Source: Lysinibacillus sp. FSL K6-0232 (GTDB taxonomy: Bacteria > Bacillota > Bacilli > Bacillales_A > Planococcaceae). Taken from it: a DNA stretch of 64,000 nt. The first letter of the stretch is position 1; each line of letters starts with the position of its first letter. Below, piece by piece: positions 1 to 10,366 of the stretch. The DNA is taken from positions 104,001 through 168,000 of the forward strand of contig NZ_JBBOYW010000001.1 of assembly GCF_038008325.1 (NCBI RefSeq), in the 5' to 3' direction. The notes below the pieces were generated by a model that was not told the DNA's origin, did no database searches, and saw only the letters and a program-made list of their open reading frames with translations. Position numbers and translations under genes: made by a program.

Positions 1-84
1 GTATTAATGCTGGAGGTGACGCATGTTGTACCGACATGGGCTGTGTTTAGACCAGCTCAACCTTCAATGAGTAAATCATCTTAA
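1..84 (+). CDS. 3' end of an upstream gene, possibly spoIIE
   Basis: An open frame from the first base ends at a TAA at 82-84 and gives 27 residues ending in PAQPSMSKSS. In Bacillales the gene region upstream of tilS carries spoIIE, and SpoIIE phosphatases end in a short strand followed by a Trp-containing tail, to which the visible LEVTHVVPTWAVFR is at least compatible. Only the tail is present, so identity is a positional guess; another sporulation or kinase gene (yabS/yabT region) is possible. Confidence 0.4.
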   Translation, partial: VLMLEVTHVVPTWAVFRPAQPSMSKSS

Positions 85-113
85 ATCATTATCGAAAAGG
101 GGAGGAGAAGCGT

Positions 114-1520
114 TTGTCATTTGAATTAAAGGTTAAATCATTTATTGAAAAAGAGCGATTATTACAGCAAGACGACCATCTTCTCATCGCCGTTTCGGGT
201 GGAGTTGATTCTATGGCATTATTACATTATTTTGTGCAAGCAAAAGAGCAATGGGGCATTCAGATAGAGGCAGTACATGTCGATCATATGTTAAGAGGGG
301 ACGCCTCCGCTGAGGATAGAGCATTTGTTCAAAGTTATTGCGATAAAAATGGTGTTTCTTTACATGCAAAGGCGATTCCTATACCTGCAATAATGGCACA
401 GGAAAAAGGTAATACACAGCTTATTTGTCGTAGGGAAAGATACCGATACTTTAAAGAGGTCTTACAGCAAACAAATGCGAATAAGCTTGTTACTGCACAT
501 CATGCAGACGACCAACTAGAGTCGATATTAATGGCATTAACGAAAAATGCGACCATCAATAGTATGCAAGGAATACGTCCTAAGCGATTTTTTGAGGGGA
601 AAACATTAATTCGTCCATTTTTAACGGTTACAAAGCATGAAATAAGGGAATATTTACTTAGAAAAGGTTTGGATTATCGAGAAGATGCTAGCAATGCGAA
701 GGATACTTATGCACGCAATCGTTTTAGACATCATGTGGTGCCTTTACTAGAGGCAGAAAACCCGCGAGTGAGTGAGCAGGTCACTCATTTTACAAAGCAA
801 TTGCAGGAAGATGATGCCTTTTTAATGACATTAGCCCAAGATGTATTTTCCCAAACCATCAAAAGAAGTAACGAAAATACATATAGCATGGAAATTGATG
901 CCTTTCAATTGGTACCACTTGCTTTACAAAGGAGGCTCATTTTAATACTATTAAACTATCTTTACAAAGATTCAAATACGATACAAAGTTATGCTTTATT
1001 GACTTCAATTTTAAAGCTTTGTGAAACGACAGCAGGATATGCTGAAATTCACTTGCCTGAAGATTTTCTAGCAGTTCGCCGTTACGGACAATTAACGATT
1101 CAGAAGAATAGGTCATTGGAAGGGCTGTTTTCTTCTGAGAAAATGATGATTTCGGCTGCTAATGGGTGGACAACACTAACAACTGGTGAACGCTTATGCG
1201 TAGTCAAGTTGCATGATTTATCGTCTGAGCTGCTGACGGATACTGCACAACTTTTTTATTTTAACGCTAGCAAACTCCATCTGCCGCTCTATGTAAGAAC
1301 TCGCAGGGATGGAGATAGAATGCTGTTAAAAGGAATGGATCAGCCAAAACGCTTATCTCGCCTTTTTATAGATGAAAAGATTCCTTTAAATGAGCGAAAT
1401 AGCTGGCCGTTACTGATTTCTCAGTCTGATGAGGTAGTAGCGGTAATTGGTGTGCGTATGGGCATATTTTTTTCAACCATCCCGCAACCAAACGATGATA
1501 CAGTGCTCATCGTAGACTAA
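114..1520 (+). CDS. tilS: tRNA(Ile)-lysidine synthase TilS
   Basis: TilS ligates lysine to C34 of the AUA-reading tRNA-Ile precursor in an ATP-dependent reaction in the cytoplasm, changing it from Met to Ile specificity. The PP-loop SGGVDS sits at residues 28-33, followed by the N-type ATP pyrophosphatase core (VDHMLRG, TAHHADDQLES) and a C-terminal domain with RTRRDGDRM and PKRLSRLFID, typical of the TilS C-terminal region. At 468 residues it has the normal full length. The start is TTG at 114, placed by GGGGAGGAG about 8 bases upstream. It lies before hpt and ftsH exactly as in Bacillus. Confidence 0.95.
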   Translation: MSFELKVKSFIEKERLLQQDDHLLIAVSGGVDSMALLHYFVQAKEQWGIQIEAVHVDHMLRGDASAEDRAFVQSYCDKNGVSLHAKAIPIPAIMAQEKGNTQLICRRERYRYFKEVLQQTNANKLVTAHHADDQLESILMALTKNATINSMQGIRPKRFFEGKTLIRPFLTVTKHEIREYLLRKGLDYREDASNAKDTYARNRFRHHVVPLLEAENPRVSEQVTHFTKQLQEDDAFLMTLAQDVFSQTIKRSNENTYSMEIDAFQLVPLALQRRLILILLNYLYKDSNTIQSYALLTSILKLCETTAGYAEIHLPEDFLAVRRYGQLTIQKNRSLEGLFSSEKMMISAANGWTTLTTGERLCVVKLHDLSSELLTDTAQLFYFNASKLHLPLYVRTRRDGDRMLLKGMDQPKRLSRLFIDEKIPLNERNSWPLLISQSDEVVAVIGVRMGIFFSTIPQPNDDTVLIVD

Positions 1521-1587
1521 GGTCTTTGTAAAATATTTCAACACAATAAGTTGAAGGTTTTTTGATACATCACGAGGAGGAATCGAT

Positions 1588-2130
1588 ATGTTACAAAATG
1601 ACATCGAAAAAGTTATGATTACAGAGGAACAATTGCAGGAGAGAATTGCAGAGCTAGGCACACAATTAACAGAGGAGTACAAAGATTCATTCCCATTGGC
1701 TGTTGGTGTTCTTAAAGGAGCAATGCCCTTTATGACAGATTTAATGAAGCGTTTTGATTCTTTTATCGAGCTAGATTTTATGGATGTATCTAGCTATGGC
1801 AATGCTACAGTTTCATCTGGGGAAGTAAAGATTTTAAAGGATTTGAATACAAGCGTTGAGGGGCGCGATGTATTAATTATCGAGGATATTATTGATAGCG
1901 GTTTAACATTAAGCTACTTAGTAGATTTATTTAAGTATCGCAAAGCAAAATCCATTAAAATTGTGACATTGCTTGATAAACCATCAGGTCGCAAAGTGAA
2001 CTTAGCTGCTGACTATGTTGGTTTTGAAGTGCCAGATGGCTTTGTTGTGGGATATGGCTTAGATTACGCAGAAAAATATCGTAACTTACCTTATATTGGT
2101 ATTTTAAAACCTGAAGTTTATTCATTCTAA
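1588..2130 (+). CDS. hpt: Hypoxanthine phosphoribosyltransferase
   Basis: Purine-salvage enzyme that makes IMP (and GMP) from hypoxanthine or guanine and PRPP. The PRPP-binding signature [14 protein letters not shown] is at residues 95-108, with the conserved LKGAMPFM loop near residue 43 and a C-terminal [15 protein letters not shown] that matches the family. Length is 180 residues, as usual. A strong GAGGAGG ribosome site precedes the ATG. It follows tilS by 67 bases, and in Bacillus the two proteins are co-encoded and upstream of ftsH. Confidence 0.96.
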   Translation: MLQNDIEKVMITEEQLQERIAELGTQLTEEYKDSFPLAVGVLKGAMPFMTDLMKRFDSFIELDFMDVSSYGNATVSSGEVKILKDLNTSVEGRDVLIIEDIIDSGLTLSYLVDLFKYRKAKSIKIVTLLDKPSGRKVNLAADYVGFEVPDGFVVGYGLDYAEKYRNLPYIGILKPEVYSF

Positions 2131-2493
2131 AAGATAAACTGCCAGCTATAAGAAAGTAAGGACCTCCAGCGTGGGCTATCAAGGGTTTTTGGATGTATAT
2201 TATTTCCATTAATGAGCTGAAGATTTTATATGTAGCAATGTATATGGAAAAAATTGCTCTACAATTTGCTCATTATGAATATAATTCAAAATCTTGACAC
2301 AATATTCCGTTATATCGAGCTTAAGGAACAGGTACAATTACGCTGGGACGTATAAAGATGGTCTAAAAGCCGTTGCAATAGCAGTAAGAAATAAACGAAA
2401 CATTTTTTAAGTAGGGCTTTTCGTTGTATCCTGAAATCAGGGTATGTTAAGATTTTACTTATAATTTTTCTGTTTGTAATGAGGAGGCTGGAG
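2131..2493 (+). other. Intergenic region before ftsH
   Basis: 363 bases without a convincing gene. A plausible sigma-A promoter for ftsH is TTGTAT (2424-2429) with TAAGAT (2448-2453), spacer 18. The GAGGAGG site at 2481-2487 belongs to ftsH. No clear terminator for hpt was seen. Confidence 0.4.
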
Positions 2494-4524
2494 ATGAATC
2501 GAATATTTCGATATACCATATTCTACCTACTGATTTTCCTAGTGATTATCGGTATTTTTGGTACTTTCAATGGCGGTAATTCACCAACGAAAGAGTTAAC
2601 GTATTATGAGTTTCAAGAAGCTCTAGATAAGAAAGAAATAACAAGTGCTACAATTCAACCTGATAAATCAGTTTACGTCGTTGAAGGAACACTGAAGGGG
2701 TATGAAAAAGGGGAGAGCTTTACTACAAACATTCCTCGTGAAAACCAATCTTTAATGGACCGCATCGATGAGGCTGCTAGGGATAAAGATAGTAATATTA
2801 GTTTTTTAGCAGCACCAGAAACAAGTGGATGGATTCAATTCTTTACAGGGATTATTCCTTTCATTATCATCATTTTCTTATTCTTCTTCCTAATGAGCCA
2901 ATCTCAGGGTGGCGGTAATAAAGTGATGGGCTTCGGTAAAAGTAAAGCAAAACTTTATGATGACCAAAAGAAAAAAGTACGTTTTACAGATGTAGCAGGT
3001 GCTGATGAAGAAAAGGCAGAGCTTGTGGAGGTCGTAGAATTTTTAAAAGACCATCGCAAATTTACTGAAATCGGTGCACGTATTCCAAAGGGTATCTTAC
3101 TTGTAGGTCCTCCAGGTACAGGTAAAACATTACTAGCACGAGCAGTAGCAGGTGAAGCAGGCGTTCCATTCTTCTCCATCTCAGGTTCTGACTTTGTAGA
3201 GATGTTTGTTGGTGTCGGTGCATCACGTGTTCGTGACTTGTTTGAAAATGCTAAGAAAAACGCACCATGTATTATCTTTATTGATGAGATTGATGCGGTT
3301 GGTCGTCAACGTGGCGCTGGTCTTGGCGGTGGCCATGATGAGCGTGAGCAAACATTGAATCAGTTACTTGTTGAAATGGATGGTTTTGGCGCAAATGAAG
3401 GTATTATCATTATCGCTGCAACGAACCGACCAGATATTTTAGATAAGGCATTATTACGTCCAGGTCGTTTTGACCGTCAAATTACAGTAGGACATCCTGA
3501 TGTAAAAGGGCGTGAGGCAGTCTTAAAGGTACATGCACGCAACAAGCCTTTAGCAGATTCAGTGGATTTAGCTGCTGTTGCACAACGTACACCAGGGTTC
3601 TCAGGTGCAGATTTAGAAAACTTACTGAACGAAGCGGCACTTGTAGCAGCTCGTAAAGGTAAGCGTACAATTAATATGGCAGATATCGATGAGGCATCTG
3701 ACCGCGTAATTGCTGGTCCAGCTAAAGCGAGCCGTGTATATTCAGCAAAAGAGAAAAAACTTGTATCATTCCATGAGGCTGGTCACGTAGTTGTTGGTCT
3801 TGAGTTAGATGAGGCTGATACAGTACACAAAGTTACAATTGTGCCACGTGGTCAAGCGGGTGGTTATGCGATTATGTTACCGAAGGAGGAGCGCTTCTTT
3901 ACAACAAAACAAGAGCTTTTAGACCGCATTGCAGGGCTTCTTGGTGGCCGTGTAGCAGAAGAAATTGTTCTTGGTGAAGTATCTACAGGTGCACATAACG
4001 ATTTCCAAAAGGTTACAAGCATTGCACGTGCAATGGTGACTGAATATGGTATGAGTGAAAATCTTGGTGCGATGCAATTCGGATCAAGCCAGGGTGGTAA
4101 TGTATTCCTTGGTCGTGACTTTAATTCGGATCAAAACTATTCTGATTCAATCGCTTATGAAATTGATAAAGAAATGCAAAAAATCATTGATACACAATAT
4201 GAGCGTACAAAACGTATCCTAACAGAGAAACGTGAGCTACTTGATTTAATTGCGAATACTTTAATGGAAAAAGAAACATTAAATGCACAAGAAATCGAGC
4301 ATTTACGCGATTATGGTGTATTACCAGAGCCAGAAGCTGTTGAAAAAATTGAGGATAACAAGCCGAAAATTGAAGCGAAGCCAACATTAGATACAATTGG
4401 TGAACCAGTTGTGGAAAAAGAATTGCTGAGCAAAGACCCAAATCCAACAGCTTTGGATTTAAAAAAAGAAAGCACAGAACCAAACGATGATGCCCCAAAA
4501 GGCATTAACGAAAAACGTGATTAA
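2494..4524 (+). CDS. ftsH: ATP-dependent zinc metalloprotease FtsH
   Basis: Membrane-anchored AAA+ protease that extracts and degrades membrane and regulatory proteins. Order of elements: first membrane helix (residues about 5-23), extracytoplasmic domain, second helix (about 116-134), AAA module with Walker A GPPGTGKT at 205-212, Walker [33 protein letters not shown], and the zinc site HEAGH at about 426-430. The acidic, low-complexity C-terminal tail is normal for Bacillales. The start used is ATG 2494, six bases after GAGGAGG, giving MNRIFRYT as in other FtsH proteins; an in-frame start 15 bases upstream would overlap this ribosome site. Confidence 0.97.
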   Translation: MNRIFRYTIFYLLIFLVIIGIFGTFNGGNSPTKELTYYEFQEALDKKEITSATIQPDKSVYVVEGTLKGYEKGESFTTNIPRENQSLMDRIDEAARDKDSNISFLAAPETSGWIQFFTGIIPFIIIIFLFFFLMSQSQGGGNKVMGFGKSKAKLYDDQKKKVRFTDVAGADEEKAELVEVVEFLKDHRKFTEIGARIPKGILLVGPPGTGKTLLARAVAGEAGVPFFSISGSDFVEMFVGVGASRVRDLFENAKKNAPCIIFIDEIDAVGRQRGAGLGGGHDEREQTLNQLLVEMDGFGANEGIIIIAATNRPDILDKALLRPGRFDRQITVGHPDVKGREAVLKVHARNKPLADSVDLAAVAQRTPGFSGADLENLLNEAALVAARKGKRTINMADIDEASDRVIAGPAKASRVYSAKEKKLVSFHEAGHVVVGLELDEADTVHKVTIVPRGQAGGYAIMLPKEERFFTTKQELLDRIAGLLGGRVAEEIVLGEVSTGAHNDFQKVTSIARAMVTEYGMSENLGAMQFGSSQGGNVFLGRDFNSDQNYSDSIAYEIDKEMQKIIDTQYERTKRILTEKRELLDLIANTLMEKETLNAQEIEHLRDYGVLPEPEAVEKIEDNKPKIEAKPTLDTIGEPVVEKELLSKDPNPTALDLKKESTEPNDDAPKGINEKRD

Positions 4525-4531
4525 TCCAAAC

Positions 4532-4566
4532 AAGACTGCTTACTAACTTAGTGAGCAGTCTTTTTA
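4532..4566 (+). terminator. ftsH rho-independent terminator
   Basis: Inverted repeat GACTGCTTACT (4534-4544) / AGTGAGCAGTC (4550-4560) followed by a T-run, eight bases after the ftsH stop. Confidence 0.85.
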
Positions 4567-5024
4567 TATGGTGATTTTACACTAAATTGCTTGAAGCTCT
4601 GTAATCAGGATGAAAATCAATTTCTTTGCGTTATCTTGGTTCAGCAAATTCTTTTCTTTTTTACATGAAAGCAAGGCGTCAGTAGCAGATACAGAAGAAG
4701 GGAGAGGATGAATGCCCTTTACCTCTGTTAGAGGGTATCCAAACGCCTATTGAACCAAGAAAAAAGGCGCTTTCGGTACAGAAAATATTGCTGTGGATTT
4801 TGAGAGGATTTTTTCGAGTTCACTCGAAAAAATCCGAACGCATTGTTTATCTGCGCGAAATCAATTACGCTGGAGCATAATTGATTTTGAAGCTTGCTTT
4901 CAATCCTTTTTCTTTGCCTTTTCGTATGGTGAAGCATTACGATAGATAAGTGAAGGACAGCTACATACAACTCTGTAGAGAGAAGATGTAAATGTTAGCG
5001 AAAACAAGATAGGAGTGTTGAAGC
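4567..5024. other. Intergenic region with two strong palindromes
   Basis: No supported gene. Two stem-loops stand out: 4806-4835, with perfect 14-base arms (GGATTTTTTCGAGT and its complement) around a 2-base loop, and about 4857-4890, with AAATCAATTA / TAATTGATTT arms. Their role is unknown; see findings. Confidence 0.5.
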
Positions 5025-5858
5025 ATGGGAAATGTAACACTGAATAATGGACTGGAAATGCCTTTAGTGGGTTATGGTGTTTTTCGAGTGCCTGAAGGAG
5101 ATGACCTAGCAGAAGCTGTAAAAACAGCTATTGCAAAAGGCTATCGTAGCATTGATACAGCACAAGTATACGGTAATGAGGAAAGTGTTGGACGCGGTAT
5201 ACGTGCAGCAATTGAAGAAGGACTGGTAACTCGTGAGGAGCTATTTATTACTTCTAAAGTGTGGAACGATGGTCTTTCCTATGAAGAAACACTTGCTGCT
5301 TATGACAGTAGCTTAGAAAAAATTGGCTTAGATTATTTAGATTTATATTTAGTACACTGGCCTGGTATTGACGAAAATTATCTTGAAGTATATAAAGCAT
5401 TAGAAAAAATTTATCAAGATGGTCGAGTACGCTCTATTGGCGTAAGTAATTTCCATGTACATCATTTAGAAAAGCTTTTAAAGGAAACAACAGTCGTTCC
5501 TGTTATTAATCAAATTGAGTTCCATCCACATTTAACGCAGGAGGAAGTACGTGCGTATTGCCAAGACAAGGGCATTCAGGTGGAGGCATGGTCACCTTTA
5601 ATGAACGGTAAATTGCTGGAGGAAGCATTAATTCAGGAGCTTGCTGCGAAATATGGCAAAACACCTGCACAGATTGTATTGCGTTATGATGTTCAACATA
5701 ATGTTGTAACGATTCCAAAAACAATGACACCTACACGTATGGCTGAAAACCTTGATATTTTTGATTTTGCCTTAACAGAAGAAGAGATGAAGCAATTAGA
5801 TGCACTAAATGATGGCTTACGCTGTGGTCCAGACCCAGAAAAATTTAATTTTAAATAA
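5025..5858 (+). CDS. Aldo/keto reductase
   Basis: NADPH-dependent reduction of aldehydes such as methylglyoxal is the usual role of this AKR5-like branch (YvgN type in Bacillus). The TIM-barrel family landmarks are visible: GYRSIDTAQVYGNEESVGRG near residues 40-60 with catalytic Asp45-region and Tyr50-region residues, the SKVW lysine near residue 79, VHWPG (His) near 112, and the cofactor-binding IPKTMTPTRMAEN near 230. Length 277 is normal. GGAGTG precedes the ATG. It stands alone between terminators; the true substrate cannot be read from sequence. Confidence 0.9.
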   Translation: MGNVTLNNGLEMPLVGYGVFRVPEGDDLAEAVKTAIAKGYRSIDTAQVYGNEESVGRGIRAAIEEGLVTREELFITSKVWNDGLSYEETLAAYDSSLEKIGLDYLDLYLVHWPGIDENYLEVYKALEKIYQDGRVRSIGVSNFHVHHLEKLLKETTVVPVINQIEFHPHLTQEEVRAYCQDKGIQVEAWSPLMNGKLLEEALIQELAAKYGKTPAQIVLRYDVQHNVVTIPKTMTPTRMAENLDIFDFALTEEEMKQLDALNDGLRCGPDPEKFNFK

Positions 5859-5861
5859 TGA

Positions 5862-5895
5862 GAAAGGAGCTGCCTAATATAGGGAGCTCCTTTTC
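5862..5895 (+). terminator. Terminator after the aldo/keto reductase
   Basis: AAAGGAGCT (5863-5871) pairs with AGCTCCTTTT (5885-5894), just downstream of the stop codon. Confidence 0.75.
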
Positions 5896-6010
5896 AAAGG
5901 GCTACTGCTTGCTATAAAAAGTATGGTATCATTTTCTCAAGTGTAATTAGTTTGTTGGCTATAGCATTAAGTTTATAAAAGCTACATTGACGATATGGGA
6001 GGTATTAGCC

Positions 6011-6778
6011 TTGATTTTAGTGTTAGATGCAGGGAATTCTAATATTGTGTTAGGTGTCTATGATGACAGCGAGCAATTAGCCTTCCATTGGCGTATGGTA
6101 ACAGACCTTCATAAAACAGAGGATGAATATGCCATGCAAGTATTATCGTTTTTTCATCATGCAGGTATTTCATTTGAACAAATTACAGGTATTATTATAT
6201 CCTCAGTTGTACCGCCAATTATGTTTTCGTTAGAGGCAATGTGCCAGAAATATTTTCGAAAAAAACCGTTAGTTGTAGGTCCTGGTGTGAAAACAGGCTT
6301 AAATATTAAATATGAAAATCCACGCGAGGTTGGCTCTGACCGTATTGTTAATGCTATAGCAGCTTTAGATTTATATAAACCGCCTTTAATTATCGTTGAT
6401 TTTGGCACAGCAACAACCTATTGCTATTTGAATGAGAAGGGTGATTATATGGGTGGTGCTATTGCACCGGGCATCACCATTTCTACAGAGGCACTCTATA
6501 CACAGGCTGCGCGGCTACCACGTATTGAAATATTGCGACCTACACATATTGTTGGCAAAACAACGGTTTCTGCGATGCAGGCAGGTATTTTTTATGGCTT
6601 TGTTGGACAAGTAGAGGGTATTGTGAATCGTATGAAGGCACAAAGTAAAGAGGAGCCATTAGTAATTGCTACAGGTGGTCTAGCGAATCTAATTGCAGCA
6701 GAAACACAAATTATTGACGTTGTGGAGCCATTTTTAACGCTCAAAGGCTTATATAAGCTATATAAACGTAATCAATAA
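6011..6778 (+). CDS. coaX: Type III pantothenate kinase CoaX
   Basis: First step of coenzyme A synthesis: phosphorylates pantothenate. ASKHA-fold landmarks are the N-terminal [28 protein letters not shown], the DFGTATT phosphate loop and GGAIAPGI. 255 residues. The start is TTG at 6011, eight bases after GGGAGG, since the family begins MILVLDAGN; an ATG 24 bases upstream would put the ribosome site inside the gene. It is the first gene of a coaX-hslO-yacD run conserved in Bacillus. Confidence 0.95.
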   Translation: MILVLDAGNSNIVLGVYDDSEQLAFHWRMVTDLHKTEDEYAMQVLSFFHHAGISFEQITGIIISSVVPPIMFSLEAMCQKYFRKKPLVVGPGVKTGLNIKYENPREVGSDRIVNAIAALDLYKPPLIIVDFGTATTYCYLNEKGDYMGGAIAPGITISTEALYTQAARLPRIEILRPTHIVGKTTVSAMQAGIFYGFVGQVEGIVNRMKAQSKEEPLVIATGGLANLIAAETQIIDVVEPFLTLKGLYKLYKRNQ

Positions 6779-6799
6779 GAAATGAGGGACATTTCATTT

Positions 6800-7681
6800 A
6801 TGAATGACTATTTAGTAAGAGGTTTAGGATTTAATGGGCAAGTTCGCGTCTTTGCGGCTCGCACAACAGCAACAGTAGGAGAAATGCAACGTCGCCATGA
6901 TACATGGCCTGTTGTGTCAGCAGCTCTAGGCCGCTCCATGACTGCCGCTGTTATGATGGGGGCAATGTTAAAAGGTGAAGAGAAAATTACAATTAAAATT
7001 GAGGGGAATGGCCCAATTGGTCCTATGGTCATTGATAGCAATGCACATGGTGAGGTGCGTGGCTTTGTGACAAATCCACATGTTCATTTTGATTTAAACG
7101 AGCATGGTAAGCTAGATGTTCGAGCAGGTGTTGGCTCAGAGGGAGCGTTAACAGTTGTCAAAGACCTTGGCTTAAGAGATATGTTCTCTGGACAAACACC
7201 CATTGTTTCAGGTGAGGTTGCCGAAGATTTTACGTATTATTTCGCGACGTCTGAGCAAGTGCCTTCATCTGTTGGCTTAGGAGTTTTAGTGAATCCAGAT
7301 AATACAATTCTTGCGTCTGGGGGATTTATTCTTCAATTAATGCCAGGCTGTGATGATGCAACAATTAATGAAATTGAGCAACATCTTGCTACGATAGAGC
7401 CTGTTTCGAAAATGATTGAAAAAGGCTTTACACCTGAGCAAATTTTAGAGGCTGTATTGGGAAATGGGCATCTACAACTTTTAGATTCCATGCCTGTTGA
7501 ATTTAAATGTCAGTGTTCAAAAGAGCGTTTTGGTGCAGCAATTTTAGGTTTAGGAACAGCGGAAATTCGAGAAATGATTGAAGAAGATGGCAAAGCAGAG
7601 GCACAATGTCATTTCTGCTTGGAAACATACGAATTTTCGAAAGAAGAGCTAGAAGGATTTATTGATGAGCTCAACGCGTAA
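6800..7681 (+). CDS. hslO: Redox-regulated chaperone Hsp33
   Basis: Cytoplasmic holdase switched on by oxidation. The C-terminal zinc-binding cysteines are visible as CQC followed by CHFC (four cysteines in a CxC...CxxC arrangement). The N-terminal [23 protein letters not shown] is the family hallmark, which fixes the start at ATG 6800 rather than an upstream in-frame codon. 293 residues, normal. It starts 21 bases after coaX and its end overlaps yacD. Confidence 0.95.
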   Translation: MNDYLVRGLGFNGQVRVFAARTTATVGEMQRRHDTWPVVSAALGRSMTAAVMMGAMLKGEEKITIKIEGNGPIGPMVIDSNAHGEVRGFVTNPHVHFDLNEHGKLDVRAGVGSEGALTVVKDLGLRDMFSGQTPIVSGEVAEDFTYYFATSEQVPSSVGLGVLVNPDNTILASGGFILQLMPGCDDATINEIEQHLATIEPVSKMIEKGFTPEQILEAVLGNGHLQLLDSMPVEFKCQCSKERFGAAILGLGTAEIREMIEEDGKAEAQCHFCLETYEFSKEELEGFIDELNA

Positions 7682-8636
7682 TCGACGACCTGCACCCGCT
7701 GTAACACCAAACCAAACACCTCTATTACAACGCCGTTTAAAGACAAAACCTGCCTTAGCTGTTATGGTGATTTTGTTACTGGGGAATATTTCATGGTTCA
7801 TTGCTTGGTTAATCCCAAATAAAGATCAAGAAATTGGTAGCGACGAACAAGTCGCTGCCATTGGTGGGGATGTCATTACACGTCAAGAGTGGATGATTGC
7901 TATGGAAGAACGCTACGGTAAAGAAACACTACAAAATTTAGTGAATGAAACAGTAATGGAAAAGGCAGCAAAAGCATATAAAATTAAAGTAACAGATCAA
8001 GAAATTGACCTTGAACTAGCATTAATGCGTTCTGCACAAGATAAGTTTGATACAGTTATGCAAAATCTTTCAGCAGAGCAGCTACGTCAAAAAATTCGCT
8101 CACAGCTTATACTAGATAAGGTGCTAACAAAAGATGTAGTGATCAGTGGAGAAGATGTTGAGCAATACTACGAAGAGAATCAAGGGCTGTATAATACAAA
8201 AACAAGCTATCGTACAAATTTTATTGAAGTAGAATCTAAAAAGGCTGCTGACGAGGCATTAAGTGAGTTAAAAAATGGCTCTGATTTTTCTGTGCTGGCA
8301 CGCGAAATTTCAGTGGATAGTGCTTCAGCAAGCTTAGGAGGCGATATTGGCTTCCTGACAGAAAATCAGGAAAATATTGACCCTGCTATTATTAATGCTG
8401 CAAAATCGTTAAAGGCAAATGAAATTAGTAAAGCCTTTAAGCTAGATAATGGGCATTATGGAATTGTTCAGGTACAAGAGGTATTAGAAGGACAAACCTT
8501 TACATATAATGATGTGAAAGAGCATATTGAGCGTGAGCTAGCTTTAGAGCAATTACCGCAATCTGTAACACCCGAAGCTTTTTGGTCGGAATTTAATGCA
8601 ACATGGTATTATGGGGAGTCTAAAAAAGAAAAATAA
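7665..8636 (+). CDS. yacD: PrsA-like peptidyl-prolyl isomerase (YacD-type)
   Basis: Predicted membrane-anchored foldase acting outside the membrane. A basic N-terminus is followed by one hydrophobic segment at about residues 30-50 without a lipobox Cys, then a SurA/PrsA-like N-domain and a parvulin domain ([10 protein letters not shown]...GGDIGFLT...). 323 residues. It overlaps the hslO stop by 17 bases and sits between hslO and cysK, the position of yacD in Bacillus subtilis. The parvulin assignment is by motif; chaperone activity is inferred. Confidence 0.85.
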   Translation: MSSTRNRRPAPAVTPNQTPLLQRRLKTKPALAVMVILLLGNISWFIAWLIPNKDQEIGSDEQVAAIGGDVITRQEWMIAMEERYGKETLQNLVNETVMEKAAKAYKIKVTDQEIDLELALMRSAQDKFDTVMQNLSAEQLRQKIRSQLILDKVLTKDVVISGEDVEQYYEENQGLYNTKTSYRTNFIEVESKKAADEALSELKNGSDFSVLAREISVDSASASLGGDIGFLTENQENIDPAIINAAKSLKANEISKAFKLDNGHYGIVQVQEVLEGQTFTYNDVKEHIERELALEQLPQSVTPEAFWSEFNATWYYGESKKEK

Positions 8637-8642
8637 TAACAG

Positions 8643-8736
8643 AAAGAATCTGCGGATTTTTGCGGGTAAAATAAGCCTAAGTTAGCTTGTGAATGTCATA
8701 GTGACTTACCCAAATAAATGCTGCAGATTCTTTTTA
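8643..8736 (+). terminator. Long stem-loop terminator before cysK
   Basis: AAGAATCTGC (about 8644-8653) pairs with GCAGATTCTT (about 8723-8732) and is followed by T residues. Inside, GGGTAA and TTACCC can form a second stem, so the whole is a roughly 90-base nested hairpin separating yacD from cysK. Confidence 0.65.
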
Positions 8737-8778
8737 GCATGTGGCAAATAAATATTCAGAAAATATCTGTTTTCTTTA

Positions 8779-8808
8779 TTGACAATCGAATGGAAAAATT
8801 GATAAAAT
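8779..8808 (+). promoter_or_regulatory. cysK promoter
   Basis: TTGACA (8779-8784) and TAAAAT (8803-8808) with an 18-base spacer, about 50 bases before the cysK start. In Bacillus cysK is under CymR control; no certain CymR box was recognised here. Confidence 0.65.
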
Positions 8809-8860
8809 ACAAAATAAGTAAAACCTATAAAAATAGTAGGGATTGGGAGTGGATGATGAA

Positions 8861-9790
8861 ATGAGTAAATTAGCAAACTCAGTAGCAGAATTAGTGGGCA
8901 ATACACCTATTGTGAAATTAAATCATGCAACAAGTGAAAATGAAGGTACTGTATATGTAAAATTAGAATATTTTAACCCTGGTAGCTCAGTAAAAGACCG
9001 TTTAGCTTTAGCGATGATTGAAGCAGCTGAAAAGGATGGCACATTAAAGCCTGGTGGTACAATTATCGAGCCGACATCTGGCAATACAGGCATTGGTCTT
9101 GCGATGATTGCTGCAGCTAAAGGATATAAAGCAATTTTAGCAATGCCAGAAACAATGAGCTTAGAGCGCCGCAACCTATTACGCGCATATGGTGCAGAGC
9201 TTGTGTTAACACCTGGTCCAGCAGGAATGAAGGGAGCTATTGCAAAAGCAGAAGAACTAGCTAAAGAGCATGGCTATTTCTTGCCACAACAATTTACAAA
9301 CCCAGCAAATGCAGAAATCCATCGCCTAACAACAGGTCCTGAAATTGTTGAAGCATTTGACGGTTTAACATTGGATGCATTTGTAGCTGGTATTGGTACG
9401 GGTGGTACAATTACAGGTGCAGGTGTCGTTTTAAAAGAAAAATATCCAAACATTGAAATTATCGCTGTTGAGCCGAAGGATTCGCCAGTTCTTTCTGGTG
9501 GTCAACCAGGTCCACATAAAATCCAAGGTATTGGTGCAGGCTTTATCCCAGCAGTTTTAGATACAGAGGTATATTCTTCTGTATTCCCTGTGGAAAATGA
9601 GGTTGCTTTTGATGTAGCTCGCAAAGTAGCTCGTGAAGAAGGTATTTTATGCGGTATTTCATCAGGTGCAGCAATTCATGCAGCTATCGAAACAGCAAAA
9701 CGCTTGGGCAAAGGTTCAAATGTTCTTGCAGTGGTACCATCAAATGGTGAGCGCTACCTATCAACACCTTTATATCAATTTGAAGACTAA
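8861..9790 (+). CDS. cysK: Cysteine synthase A
   Basis: PLP enzyme forming L-cysteine from O-acetylserine and sulfide. The PLP lysine lies in NPGSSVKDR (about residue 45), the substrate loop in EPTSGNTG, and the phosphate-binding GTGGTITG near 175. 309 residues. ATG 8861 is preferred because family members start a few residues before ANSxxELxGNTPI; the frame is open to an upstream TTG at 8843, which lacks a better ribosome site. In Bacillus pabB follows directly; here a 13.5-kb island intervenes. Confidence 0.96.
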   Translation: MSKLANSVAELVGNTPIVKLNHATSENEGTVYVKLEYFNPGSSVKDRLALAMIEAAEKDGTLKPGGTIIEPTSGNTGIGLAMIAAAKGYKAILAMPETMSLERRNLLRAYGAELVLTPGPAGMKGAIAKAEELAKEHGYFLPQQFTNPANAEIHRLTTGPEIVEAFDGLTLDAFVAGIGTGGTITGAGVVLKEKYPNIEIIAVEPKDSPVLSGGQPGPHKIQGIGAGFIPAVLDTEVYSSVFPVENEVAFDVARKVAREEGILCGISSGAAIHAAIETAKRLGKGSNVLAVVPSNGERYLSTPLYQFED

Positions 9791-9799
9791 TATAAAATT

Positions 9800-9930
9800 T
9801 TTGCGAAAAGGCTCCTTTCCATAAGGGGTCTTTTATTTGCTTTCTAAGGGAATTTTCCATGCTGATAAAATAACTTTTTAACAAAATGCGTCCACTCATT
9901 GTTAACTGACAATGAGTGAGTGCATTTTAT
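9800..9930 (+). terminator. Two consecutive terminators after cysK
   Basis: The first is an imperfect GU-containing stem AAGGCTCC / GGGGTCTT (about 9808-9832) with following T residues. The second is very strong: CACTCATTGT (9893-9902) / ACAATGAGTG (9909-9918), extended by AAAATGC / GCATTTT, spanning 9884-9927. They insulate cysK from the lasso-peptide island. Confidence 0.8.
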
Positions 9931-9978
9931 ATTTGGCCGTTCATGTAGTCATAAACGTAATTTATCGGGTAGAAAAAA

Positions 9979-10046
9979 TACGGTTATGTAAAAAAAAGAA
10001 TATGTTAAGAGTAAAGAAACTATTATCGCGTACAACTATGTATAGT
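9979..10046 (+). promoter_or_regulatory. Candidate AgrA/LytTR-controlled promoter of the lasso operon
   Basis: Two direct half-sites, TACGGTTATG (9979-9988) and TATGTTAAGA (10001-10010), have their GTT cores exactly 21 bases apart, the two-turn spacing of LytTR-family sites such as those of AgrA. A TATAGT -10 box lies at 10041-10046 with no good -35, as expected for an activator-dependent promoter. The first biosynthetic gene starts 48 bases later. Binding is inferred, based on the LytTR regulator encoded in the same island. Confidence 0.55.
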
Positions 10047-10093
10047 AGTCATGAATAGTGTTAGAGATTGTTCATACAGCAAGGGAGGAGAAA

Positions 10094-10366
10094 ATGGTAA
10101 AAGAGGTGCGTGTAAAAAAATCAAAGAATCTTATTTCCTATAAAGAAGAGGATGAATATCTAATTATTAATATTTATACGAATCAAATTTACGCACTCGA
10201 TAAATTTAGTTCGTTTATTTGGGAAGAGCTAGACAAAACATCAGTGATTTCTGATATCGCTAGAGTAATAGCTAAGCGAACAAATGAGGATTCGCAAATT
10301 ATTCAAAAAGATTTAGATGAATTTATAAATTCATTGTCAAAAGGAGGGTTAATTAAATTTGTATAA
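10094..10366 (+). CDS. PqqD-like lasso leader-recognition protein (B1)
   Basis: A 90-residue PqqD/RRE-fold protein expected to bind the YxxPxLxxxG part of the precursor leader and hand it to the peptidase encoded next. The family pattern is visible: NIYTNQIYALDKFSSFIWEELD followed by DISDIARVIAKRT-like helices and a final LIKFV strand. ATG 10094 is chosen because GGGAGGAG lies immediately upstream; the frame remains open 12 codons further up without a ribosome site. Its stop overlaps the next gene. In known lasso systems B1 and B2 act together. Confidence 0.85.
   Translation: MVKEVRVKKSKNLISYKEEDEYLIINIYTNQIYALDKFSSFIWEELDKTSVISDIARVIAKRTNEDSQIIQKDLDEFINSLSKGGLIKFV

Noticed and set aside
2294..2316. 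ftsH promoter using TTGACA at 2294
   Set aside because: The only nearby -10 (TATATC at 2311) leaves an 11-base spacer, too short for sigma-A.
4728..4970. Minus-strand 80-aa gene
   Set aside because: It runs through two strong palindromes, lacks a ribosome site and its translation looks random.
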